A stretch of 64,000 bases of DNA from CAYYIS01 sp964470965 (GTDB taxonomy: Bacteria > JAAXHH01 > JABIQT01). Positions 27,766 to 35,718 of the stretch are shown piece by piece (position 1 is the stretch's first letter; each line of letters starts with the position of its first letter). The stretch lies in assembly GCA_964470965.1 (NCBI GenBank), contig CAYYIS010000019.1:15826-79825 (forward strand), written 5' to 3'. The position numbers and the translations under genes were made by a program. Below the pieces are notes generated by a model, which saw only the letters and a list, made by a program, of their open reading frames with translations, did not search any database and was not told the origin of the DNA.

Positions 27766-27803
27766 CGTATTCTCCTGCCCCATGTGTTTGGAAAAAAGAA
27801 ACC

Positions 27804-27832
27804 TTGGATTTCTGACGTTTGGATTTCTGACG
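27804..27832. repeat. 14-base direct repeat in a divergent promoter region
   Basis: TTGGATTTCTGACG occurs twice in tandem (27804-27817 and 27819-27832) with one base between. The surrounding 27784-27950 region is AT-rich and separates the divergent PhnZ-like and PLP decarboxylase genes. It may be a regulator site or a small slippage repeat. Confidence 0.7.
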
Positions 27833-27950
27833 CTTATTATATATAATAAACACGCAAGTCAATCGAATAATACCGATTGTTCTCAGGAAACCGTGATTCA
27901 GACCTGGCGAATCATTATTCTTAATACACATTTTCAGAATTGAATTCCTT

Positions 27951-29360
27951 ATGGCTCCTGACGCCAATCTCCAGCTCTCTCCCGACGACATGAGATCCCT
28001 GGGCTACCGTGTCGTAGATATGCTGGTTTCACATTTCGAGACGCTACCCGGCAAACCGGTTTCCCATGTCGCCACCCGGCCAGCTATGGAAGCCCTGTTT
28101 CGTGAACCTCCTCCGGAAGAGGGGCAGTCCTGGGAGGATGTGCTTCTGCGAGTGCAGAATGAGGTGTTCTCGCATATGATGCACGTAGATCACCCACGGT
28201 TTCTGGCGTTCGTATCCAGCCCTAACAACTTCGTGGGGGCCATGGCGGATGCCTTGACAGCCGGAATGAATCCGTTTACCGGTACATGGATGGAAGCCTC
28301 CGGACCGACTCAGATCGAGCTTGTCACCATCGACTGGCTACGCGAACTGTGTGGAATGCCGGACACGGCGGGAGGGCTGTTCGTCAGCGGTGGATCCATG
28401 GCCAACATTACCGGCCTGGCGGTTGCACGGCATATTAGGTTGGGAAATGAATTCAGTAAAGCCAAGGTCTATTTGTCGGACCAGACGCACAGTTCAGTAG
28501 CCCGTGGACTGCGCGTTCTCGGTTTCGCGCCCTCTCAAATAACTGTCATTCCGTCGGACGAAGCGTATCGTCTGCCGATCGACCAGCTGATCCAGCGCAT
28601 CGCGACGGACCGCGCCGCAGGATACATCCCTTTCTGCGTGATCGCAAACGCGGGGACCACCAACACCGGCGCCATAGATCCCCTGGAACAACTGTCCGAA
28701 CTATGTAACCGCGAGAGCCTGTGGCTGCATGCCGACGGAGCGTTCGGCGCTGCAGCCGTGTTCTGCAAACGGGGGAAAGAGCTACTGAACGGCCTCCGCT
28801 ATGTGGATTCCCTGTCTCTGGACCCCCACAAGTGGCTGTTCCAGCCATATGAGTGCGGTGTGGTTTTAGTACGGCAGCAGCAGCACATGCGGGAGACCTT
28901 CCATGTACTGCCTGAATATCTGCAGGATCTCGAAAGTGATACGGAGGAAACCAATTTATACGATTATGGTATCCAGCTCACGCGAAGCTTCCGGGCACTT
29001 AAGTTGTGGATGTCACTCCAGGTATTCGGCATGGCCGCGTTTCGAGAGGCGGTCGCCCGTGGTTTCGAACTTGCGGAATTCGCCGAACATACGCTCCGGG
29101 AACGACCGAACTGGGAGATTGTCACACCGGCACAGATGGGTGTGATCACATTTCGCCATGTACCTAATCACATTGATAATATAGACGATTTCACCCGTCG
29201 CCTGGTAGAACACATGATCGCAGACGGCTTTGCCTTGGTGATGTCCACCGTACTTAAGGGAAAAACGGTTCTTCGTTTCTGTACCATCAACCCCCGCACC
29301 CGGGAGGATGATATCAGTGGAACGATAGACAAATTAACTTTCTTTGCTGAAAAGCTATAG
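27951..29360 (+). CDS. group II PLP-dependent decarboxylase (aromatic-L-amino-acid type)
   Basis: 469 residues, full length. PLP-lysine K294 lies in SLDPHKWLF, D262 in HADGAFG binds the pyridine nitrogen, and H180 (SDQTHSSVAR) stacks on the ring. The GTTNTGAIDPLE stretch is also standard. Members decarboxylate aromatic amino acids, diaminobutyrate or glutamate-like substrates, and some act as aldehyde synthases; sequence does not settle this. It is cytosolic. The ribosome site before ATG 27951 is weak. A TIM-barrel gene follows after 29 bases and is probably co-transcribed. Confidence 0.88.
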   Translation: MAPDANLQLSPDDMRSLGYRVVDMLVSHFETLPGKPVSHVATRPAMEALFREPPPEEGQSWEDVLLRVQNEVFSHMMHVDHPRFLAFVSSPNNFVGAMADALTAGMNPFTGTWMEASGPTQIELVTIDWLRELCGMPDTAGGLFVSGGSMANITGLAVARHIRLGNEFSKAKVYLSDQTHSSVARGLRVLGFAPSQITVIPSDEAYRLPIDQLIQRIATDRAAGYIPFCVIANAGTTNTGAIDPLEQLSELCNRESLWLHADGAFGAAAVFCKRGKELLNGLRYVDSLSLDPHKWLFQPYECGVVLVRQQQHMRETFHVLPEYLQDLESDTEETNLYDYGIQLTRSFRALKLWMSLQVFGMAAFREAVARGFELAEFAEHTLRERPNWEIVTPAQMGVITFRHVPNHIDNIDDFTRRLVEHMIADGFALVMSTVLKGKTVLRFCTINPRTREDDISGTIDKLTFFAEKL

Positions 29361-29389
29361 TCCACCTACCCAACAATGGAGTACCAACG

Positions 29390-30202
29390 ATGAAACTTGC
29401 GATACAGGAAGGCCTGTTGCCCGGTGATTCATTACAGGAAAAACTTGATTTTGCCGATTCACTGGATATAGAAGGGCTGGAAGTGGCAGGCGGCAGCAAA
29501 CCGTACCACCGTATTGAAGAGATTGAGGCGGCGCTAAAGGGACGTAATATCGGTTTCGTGTCTGTTTGTGGTCAAAGTACATTCGACTTCCTGGACCCGG
29601 ACCCGGCGAAGCGCCGGTACAGCATCGAGGAATCCAAAAAAAATCTCGATGTGTGTCATCATTTTGGGGCCGTGGGTCAAATCGTCCCGCCCATCTTCGG
29701 GCCACCTCGTATCCCGGATTTGACACCGTATGCGGACGCCATCACCCTGGAGAAACACCTTCTGGCGGAAACGGTCAGGGAGCTGGCCGCTTATGCCCAT
29801 GAGCGGAATACGCTTGTTCTCCTTGAACCTCTGAATCGCTACGAGGAACATCTGCTTCGGCAGCAGGACGGCGGTATCGAAGTCATAAAAATGGCCGGGG
29901 ATCCTCCAGGTGCCGCACTACTGAGTGATTTCTTCCACATGCACATTGAGGAAACGAACACGCCCGAAGCCTTCCGTAGAGCCGGTAAATACGTCGGCCA
30001 CGTCCACATGGCGGACAACACGCGACAGGAACCTGGAACCGGCGACATCGACTGGGTTGCCGGTCTGAGCGCACTAAAAGATATCGGATTTACCGGTTAT
30101 CTGGCCTACGAATGCGGGATCACCGGTACCACACCCGATGAGCAACGGGCGGCCATCACAAGGTCGGTTAAATATATCAGGGGAATAATAGAAGCGTTAT
30201 AG
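29390..30202 (+). CDS. sugar phosphate isomerase/epimerase (xylose-isomerase-like TIM barrel)
   Basis: 270 residues. Metal-binding positions of the AP-endonuclease-2/isomerase superfamily are seen: E in LEPLNRYE, D in LLSDFFHMHIEE, H in HVHMADN and E in AYECG. Members include hydroxypyruvate isomerase, tagatose epimerase and inosose dehydratase relatives; this protein is nearest in look to the epimerase group. It follows the PLP decarboxylase by 29 bases. GGAG precedes ATG 29390. The exact substrate is not predictable. Confidence 0.82.
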   Translation: MKLAIQEGLLPGDSLQEKLDFADSLDIEGLEVAGGSKPYHRIEEIEAALKGRNIGFVSVCGQSTFDFLDPDPAKRRYSIEESKKNLDVCHHFGAVGQIVPPIFGPPRIPDLTPYADAITLEKHLLAETVRELAAYAHERNTLVLLEPLNRYEEHLLRQQDGGIEVIKMAGDPPGAALLSDFFHMHIEETNTPEAFRRAGKYVGHVHMADNTRQEPGTGDIDWVAGLSALKDIGFTGYLAYECGITGTTPDEQRAAITRSVKYIRGIIEAL

Positions 30203-30223
30203 GCAAGGCCTGCAGCAAGAGCC

Positions 30224-30820
30224 TCAGTTCCGCCAAGGATTGAAAAAACCCGGAGGCAGGTCCTTCTTTACACGTTCCTGTCCCTTTCGGGCTTCCAGGT
30301 GCAACCCATCGCGTTCCACCACGTTGCCGTATGCGGTGTAGGCCTCTTCCGGTTTCTGCATCTGTTCGTATGTCCGTGCCATATGGTAGTAAGTAGTCAC
30401 CGCCCACAGTCCATCCGGATCGCGGTCGAGAGCTTCCTGGAACTCTACCAGGGCTTCTTGGTATTGCTTGGCGGAATTGTACATCAAGCCGGTGAAGATC
30501 CACGCCGGCGCATAGTCCATGTTTTTGATCTTGGCGATCTGTATATGACGAATCGCCTCGGTTCTATTACCCTGTTTAAAAGCGATCCTGCTGAGTCCTT
30601 CGTAGGCGGCCGCATAGTCGGGATCCAACGCACGCGCACGTTCAAACGCGGCCTTCGATTTATCATAGGCGCCGGCCTGCATCAGCCGAATACCTTCCGC
30701 ATATGCAGTTTCAGGCGTGTTCACGTCACCTGATACCAAGACAGTGCTACCGCCGCAACTCGACCACGTCAGAATCAGTAGGAGAAAGCCGGCTATGGAA
30801 TTGATGGTGTTTTTGGACAT
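30224..30820 (-). CDS. TPR lipoprotein
   Basis: 198 residues. A signal peptide with a probable lipobox (LTWSSCGG) is followed by about four TPR repeats (AYAEGIRLMQAGAYDKSKAAF, AYEGLSRIAFKQGNRTEAIRH, AWIFTGLMYNSAKQYQEAL). TPR lipoproteins scaffold envelope complexes; no more specific role is visible. ATG 30820 is chosen because longer frames read through the tRNA-Gly gene. It lies 29 bases downstream of that tRNA on the same strand and may be transcribed from the tRNA promoter. Confidence 0.83.
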   Translation of the reverse strand: MSKNTINSIAGFLLLILTWSSCGGSTVLVSGDVNTPETAYAEGIRLMQAGAYDKSKAAFERARALDPDYAAAYEGLSRIAFKQGNRTEAIRHIQIAKIKNMDYAPAWIFTGLMYNSAKQYQEALVEFQEALDRDPDGLWAVTTYYHMARTYEQMQKPEEAYTAYGNVVERDGLHLEARKGQERVKKDLPPGFFNPWRN

Positions 30821-30847
30821 TAGTTTATTTTTTCTGTGTGTGAGTTG

Positions 30848-30922
<75 letters not shown>

Positions 30923-30947
30923 TCAAATTACCGCAAAACGGCAACAA

Positions 30948-30976
30948 ATGGTACCGCCGGGCCGGGTGTCTGTCAA
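30948..30976 (-). promoter_or_regulatory. promoter for tRNA-Gly
   Basis: On the minus strand TTGACA, a GC-rich spacer of 17 bases and TACCAT lie about 26 bases before the tRNA. Confidence 0.6.
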
Positions 30977-31800
30977 GTTAAAAGTTTTGAGCGGACGAAG
31001 GTGACAACCACGAAACATTCCAGTGCAAACGCCGGGAATCCCAGGTAGCCTACAAGAGGCATTTCAAAAACCTTGAAACCCTGCATGATCGGTACGGTAT
31101 AGATCCATTTGGCATGGGCCCAGTAATTCCAGAACTCCCACAGTATCCCGCAAATAAGCCCGGCCGCGAAGAAGCAGGCGATCTTCTCGGTCTTTCCTTC
31201 CCTCAATTGTCTCAGTAGTGACGGGCAGTTGTCCGAATAGTTAAACGGATCCAGAAAGAGCGCATACCCCACCCAGACCAAACCGAAGAGATACGGCGCG
31301 ATGCCGGCCGGCGCCACCAGAGGCATGAGGCAGAACAAAAAGCCAACGATGACGCACACCTGCCGGAACCCCTCGGTGACCTCCATCGGCTTTATACGCC
31401 ATGCCTTGAATCTACCGGACGCTTCGAATAAATCTGCTGTCTCGAAAATGCATGGGAGTATGGTCGCAAACGCCCAGGCATAGCCGAACCACCGCACGTG
31501 AATAGATTCAGGCAGATTGATGTAAGCCCAGTTTTCGAGGTGGAAATTATAGGATTCGAATATCAGCCAGAACGGTATAGAGAAGAAGACCAGAAACGCC
31601 ATTTCTTTCGCGCGTCCCCGAATCAGAGACGTACCCTTGATGCGGTACACCAGACCGTCCACAAACAGGATGTACCCGGTCCAGACTATCGCCGTGAAAA
31701 ACGTCGCCACCACCTCCACGCCCTGGAATAACAAGATCTCGGCGACTATGATAATGAACAGTCCTATAATACTGTATGGAGGTAGTGGTCTCTTATCCAT
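30973..31800 (-). CDS. multi-pass integral membrane protein, function unknown
   Basis: 275 residues with about seven hydrophobic segments and little soluble sequence. Conserved-looking aromatic and charged stretches lie inside or between them (FESYNFHLENWAY, GILWEFWNYWAHAKWIYTVP in part, FEMPLVGYLGFPAF), which suggests a lipid or cofactor site. I do not recognise the family. It overlaps the -35 box of the tRNA promoter with its stop and lies 17 bases after ddl on the same strand, so it probably ends the lepA-lepB-hemW-ddl cluster. Confidence 0.75.
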   Translation of the reverse strand: MDKRPLPPYSIIGLFIIIVAEILLFQGVEVVATFFTAIVWTGYILFVDGLVYRIKGTSLIRGRAKEMAFLVFFSIPFWLIFESYNFHLENWAYINLPESIHVRWFGYAWAFATILPCIFETADLFEASGRFKAWRIKPMEVTEGFRQVCVIVGFLFCLMPLVAPAGIAPYLFGLVWVGYALFLDPFNYSDNCPSLLRQLREGKTEKIACFFAAGLICGILWEFWNYWAHAKWIYTVPIMQGFKVFEMPLVGYLGFPAFALECFVVVTFVRSKLLT

Positions 31801-31817
31801 AACAATGAACTAATGAA

Positions 31818-32900
31818 TCAATTCTGAAGCTCCCTATCCCTTTCATGTCGTTCGATAGCCAGTTGTATCAGCCGGTCGATCAGGTCCGGAAAGGAAATAC
31901 CGCTGATTTCCCAGAGCTTGGGATACATGCTGATCTTGGTGAAGCCCGGCATGGTGTTCAATTCGTTTATGATAAACGAATCCTGCTCGGTCAGAAAGCA
32001 GTCGACCCGCGCCATGCCTTCGCATTCGATAGCCTGAAAGCTTTCTATTGCCAGCGCCTGAAACTCTTTCACCAGATGTTCCGGCAGATCCGCGGGATAC
32101 TGGAGCTGGGCGCCGTTTTCATCAATATATTTGGCTTCGTAAGTATAGAAATCATGCTGAGGAAGCACCTCTCCTGGAAGGGAAACGATTGGCTCCTGGT
32201 TACCCAGCACCGAACACTCTATCTCCCGTCCTTTTATGAATTCTTCGATGATGATTTTGTGATCGTACCGGAAAGCTTCATCGATTCCGGCCTTGAACTC
32301 ATCCCGGCCCCCTGCCTTTGAAACGCCCACGGAAGATCCCATGTTGGACGGTTTTATAAAACAGGGAAGCCCCAGTTCTTCTATGATCCCATCGTAATCG
32401 ATTTGAGGACGCCTGGCCCGGTGGTACGCCCGGTATCGCGCGACTGGAATGCCCGCTCCCATTAGGAGCCGTTTCATAACATCCTTGTCCATCCCTACCG
32501 CTGACCCGAGGACGCCGGCGCCTACGAAAGGGATGTTCGCCAATTTCAGAAGCCCCTGTATGGTCCCATCTTCTCCATACGGTCCATGCATCACCGGGAA
32601 AACCACATCCAACGGCCCGGTCGAGCCATTATCACTTACGCTCACAAGCCCGTTTTCACAGTGAACAAACGGCAACAATTCGTTGGTTTTGTTTAACGCG
32701 ATAAGGGTTGGATTATCCGGGTTAAGCAAAAACCGCGCGGAGTCTCCCAGGAACCACTGCCCCTGCTTATCGATGCCGATGAGCACCACATCGTATTTAT
32801 CCCGGTCCATGGCATCGGCGATGTTCTTGGCGGATTGCAGCGACACCTCATGCTCCGCTGATTTTCCGCCACATAAGATCCCTACTCGTATTTTATTCAT
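31818..32900 (-). CDS. ddl: D-alanine--D-alanine ligase
   Basis: 360 residues of the ATP-grasp family, making the D-Ala-D-Ala dipeptide for peptidoglycan. Characteristic segments are GILCGGKSAEHEVSLQSA at the N-terminus, VFPVMHGPYGEDGTIQGLL, PCFIKPSNMGSSVGVSK for ATP, and FIINELNTMPGFTKISMYP for the metal and ligand site. ATG 32900 is the likely start; an in-frame TTG at 32924 gives eight extra residues. It follows hemW with 31 bases between. No vancomycin-type D-Ala-D-Lac signature could be judged. Confidence 0.93.
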   Translation of the reverse strand: MNKIRVGILCGGKSAEHEVSLQSAKNIADAMDRDKYDVVLIGIDKQGQWFLGDSARFLLNPDNPTLIALNKTNELLPFVHCENGLVSVSDNGSTGPLDVVFPVMHGPYGEDGTIQGLLKLANIPFVGAGVLGSAVGMDKDVMKRLLMGAGIPVARYRAYHRARRPQIDYDGIIEELGLPCFIKPSNMGSSVGVSKAGGRDEFKAGIDEAFRYDHKIIIEEFIKGREIECSVLGNQEPIVSLPGEVLPQHDFYTYEAKYIDENGAQLQYPADLPEHLVKEFQALAIESFQAIECEGMARVDCFLTEQDSFIINELNTMPGFTKISMYPKLWEISGISFPDLIDRLIQLAIERHERDRELQN

Positions 32901-32931
32901 GGTTTGACCACCGGTAAAAGACAACAGGATT

Positions 32932-34065
32932 TCACATTAGTTCGGCGCAGACCATATCCGCTACCATGAGCCCCTTACGTGTCAGACGCAAGAACCGGGG
33001 CGATTGTTCCAGAAACCCCGCCGCCGTGAGCGATGTGATGACCGGTTGGCGGGCCCGGTACGCTTCTGAGCCGAACCTTCCGGTGAATGCGTCCAGATCC
33101 AGTCCTTCGATCATCCGCAGTCCGAGCAAGATCGTTTCACCGGCCTGCTGATCTGCAGAAAGTTTCTCGTCAAGGTTCAGAGCGTTGCCCCGCTCATTGG
33201 TCATTTGGATGTACGACTCCAGCCGCTTCGCATTGGCGAAGCGGCGACCTTGGACGTGAGAATGGGCGGAAGGACCGAGACCTAGATAGTCACTCCCGGA
33301 CCAATAACCCATGTTGTGGCGGCACATGGCACCCGTCTTCGCAAAGTTTGACACTTCATAGTGATGATAGGCATGGGCAGTCAGTCTGTCGATGGTTCGG
33401 GCATACAGGTCTGCCTGTACCTCCTCAACCGGCATCGTCAACATTCCGCTGGACCACGCCTTACCAAACGGGGTGCCCTCTTCGATCGTCAACCCGTAAG
33501 CGGACAAATGGTCCGGTTGGAGCTCGATAGTACGGTCCAGCGTCTCCTCCCAATCCGCGGTCGTTTGATCGGGAGCTGCGTAGATCAGATCCAGATTGAG
33601 GTTTGAAATCCCGGCCGCACGGGCCTGTGATACGGCCCTCACTGCGCGGTCCACAGAATGATGTCTGCCGAGCCGTTTCAAAGACACCTCCGTAAACGCC
33701 TGCACTCCCACGCTCAGGCGATTGACGCCAAGTTCCCCAAGCGTCCCCAGTTTGACATCGGTGAGCGTCTCCGGATTTGCCTCCATGGTGATTTCCGCAT
33801 CCGAATCGATCGAAAAAGAAGTGCGGATGATTCCGAAGAGCTCCTTCAATCGTTCCGGCGTTAGGACCGTGGGGGTACCTCCACCGAAGAACAGGGTCTC
33901 GAATTTCGTATCGCACCAAGGATGCTCCTCCCGTCTCCTTTCGATCTCGATCATCAGGGACTGCATATACCGTCTGACCCGCTCGCCATTCAACAGCTCA
34001 AACGAAAAATCGCAGTAAGGACATGCATGGGCGCAGAATGGGATGTGTATATAGAGAGAGGGCAT
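32932..34065 (-). CDS. hemW: radical SAM haem chaperone HemW
   Basis: 377 residues. The N-terminal radical-SAM motif is C11-x3-C15-x2-C18 followed by DF (PFCAHACPYCDF), with the TLFFGGGTPT motif about 45 residues later and a C-terminal HemW-type domain (ILLGLRMIEGLDL). HemW proteins lack the fourth cysteine and N-terminal part that HemN coproporphyrinogen dehydrogenase needs, as here, and are thought to insert haem into respiratory proteins. It follows the signal peptidases on the same strand after 117 bases. Confidence 0.88.
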   Translation of the reverse strand: MPSLYIHIPFCAHACPYCDFSFELLNGERVRRYMQSLMIEIERRREEHPWCDTKFETLFFGGGTPTVLTPERLKELFGIIRTSFSIDSDAEITMEANPETLTDVKLGTLGELGVNRLSVGVQAFTEVSLKRLGRHHSVDRAVRAVSQARAAGISNLNLDLIYAAPDQTTADWEETLDRTIELQPDHLSAYGLTIEEGTPFGKAWSSGMLTMPVEEVQADLYARTIDRLTAHAYHHYEVSNFAKTGAMCRHNMGYWSGSDYLGLGPSAHSHVQGRRFANAKRLESYIQMTNERGNALNLDEKLSADQQAGETILLGLRMIEGLDLDAFTGRFGSEAYRARQPVITSLTAAGFLEQSPRFLRLTRKGLMVADMVCAELM

Positions 34066-34181
34066 GATGCAAAGATTAAGGATGAATAAGATTATCTTTC
34101 AAATGCCATATGCTTCACTATGTATATTAGAGAATGTATATCAGCGAAAACACCATGAGATTCTGATTAACATTAATACCC

Positions 34182-34970
34182 TTATTCAATCAAGTTTCCT
34201 ATCCGGGTCCAGCGGACGCGCCAGGGGGCATGGACGATATCGTAAGCGATGATGTAAAGCAGTGAAAAAAAGCTGGTCACCGGTTGACTCAAGGACCAGG
34301 TCAACTCCGGATCCCCCTCCTCGAAATCCCACGACATGTACAGAATAAACGCCTTACCGCGGATCAAACGGGTGTCGAGCATGCCCCAGAATCGGCTGTC
34401 AGTACTGTTATCCCGGTTATCCCCCATCATGAAAATATATCCGGGAGGAACGATTCCAGGTCCCCAGTTGTCTCTCGGACTATCCCTGGGACTTGTGGCT
34501 CTCGGATAGGTCACAGAATCAACGTGTTTGCCTTCTGAAGGGAGTGGCTGAGAACGGCCGTCGACATAAAGTACTTTGTCCCGGATCTCCACGGTTTGTC
34601 CCCCGATGGCCACACAGCGTTTTATGTAATCTTTCGTAGGATCTTGAGGAAATTGAAAAACGATCACATCACCCGGTTCAGGATGTCGAACAGCAGGAAG
34701 ATGCGCGTCTGTAAACGGTATGGAGGCGCCGTAGAGGAATTTATTAACGATAAGGAAGTCACCGACCAGCAACGTATCTTCCATCGACCCAGATGGAATG
34801 CGGAAGGCTTGGATGACGAAGGTTTTTATCAACAGGGCGGTGACACCGGCGATAATCAGCGCCTCACTGTATTCCCGTGTTACTGATTTGGTGGAAGAAG
34901 CGCCCCGCTTCTTCCTGGAAGGCCGCGTACCCCTTTTCCCCGCTCGGCGCACACCGGATGCTTTACTCAT
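34182..34970 (-). CDS. lepB: signal peptidase I (second copy in tandem)
   Basis: 262 residues. A basic, hydrophilic N-terminus (rich in Arg/Lys to about residue 32) precedes one membrane segment (about 38-53). Catalytic Ser62 (IPSGSM) and Lys117 (DYIKRCVA) form the Ser-Lys dyad, and box E is GDNRDNSTDSRFWG. The enzyme removes signal peptides at the outer face of the inner membrane. It is a paralogue of the adjacent 34985-35695 gene, 14 bases away, sharing the C-terminal APWRVRW-type ending. Confidence 0.93.
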   Translation of the reverse strand: MSKASGVRRAGKRGTRPSRKKRGASSTKSVTREYSEALIIAGVTALLIKTFVIQAFRIPSGSMEDTLLVGDFLIVNKFLYGASIPFTDAHLPAVRHPEPGDVIVFQFPQDPTKDYIKRCVAIGGQTVEIRDKVLYVDGRSQPLPSEGKHVDSVTYPRATSPRDSPRDNWGPGIVPPGYIFMMGDNRDNSTDSRFWGMLDTRLIRGKAFILYMSWDFEEGDPELTWSLSQPVTSFFSLLYIIAYDIVHAPWRVRWTRIGNLIE

Positions 34971-34984
34971 GGCAGCCTCCCGGC

Positions 34985-35695
34985 TTATTCAATAAGCCTT
35001 GCAATCCTGTTCCACCGGACGCGCCAGGGGGTATGGATAACGTTATAGCCAACCACACGGGTCAGGGAGGTAAAACTTTCCACCGGTTGTGACCAGGACC
35101 AGTCCAGGCTGGGATCACCCATTTGTTGCCCCCACGACCAGTAAATGATAAAAGCCTGGCCCTTCACGGTATGTTTGTTCACAAATCCCCAGAAACGGCT
35201 GTCCGAACTGCTGTCCCTGTTATCGCCCATAACGAACAGTTCATCCTTACCGACTACCTTCGGTCCCCAGTTGTCGCGTAACCCCATTTTTCCGGAAACA
35301 ATAATAGTGTCAGTGTGCTTACTGTAAACCGGATCCTCCACCTGCTCACCGTTCACATAAACCACTTTATCCCGTACCTCCACCACTTGTCCTTCTACCG
35401 CGACACACCGTTTGATAAAATCCTTGGATGGGTCCGAGGGATAAGGAAATACGATGACGTCTCCTGGTTGCGGATCACGGATGCCAGGCAGTTTGATGTC
35501 TGTTCCTGGTATCACCGGGCCATATATGAATTTATTAACGAGAAGAAAGTCACCGACCAGAAGCGTATCTTCCATTGAACCCGATGGAATGCGAAAGGCC
35601 TGTACCACATCCGTCTTGATGATAACAAAAAGAAGCACTGCAAAAACAAGCGTTTCTGTGTATTCCCGCAACAGTGATTTCTGTCGTCTGGCCAC
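34985..35695 (-). CDS. lepB: signal peptidase I (first copy in tandem)
   Basis: 236 residues with one membrane segment near 15-31, catalytic Ser40 (IPSGSM) and Lys95 (DFIKRCVA), and GDNRDSSSDSRFWG. It lies 23 bases after lepA, the classical neighbour, and 14 bases before the second copy. Both copies keep the dyad, so both are probably active; the longer, basic N-terminus of the other copy suggests some specialisation. Confidence 0.94.
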   Translation of the reverse strand: MARRQKSLLREYTETLVFAVLLFVIIKTDVVQAFRIPSGSMEDTLLVGDFLLVNKFIYGPVIPGTDIKLPGIRDPQPGDVIVFPYPSDPSKDFIKRCVAVEGQVVEVRDKVVYVNGEQVEDPVYSKHTDTIIVSGKMGLRDNWGPKVVGKDELFVMGDNRDSSSDSRFWGFVNKHTVKGQAFIIYWSWGQQMGDPSLDWSWSQPVESFTSLTRVVGYNVIHTPWRVRWNRIARLIE

Positions 35696-35718
35696 CGGCG
35701 GCCTCCTTTTACCTTGTT

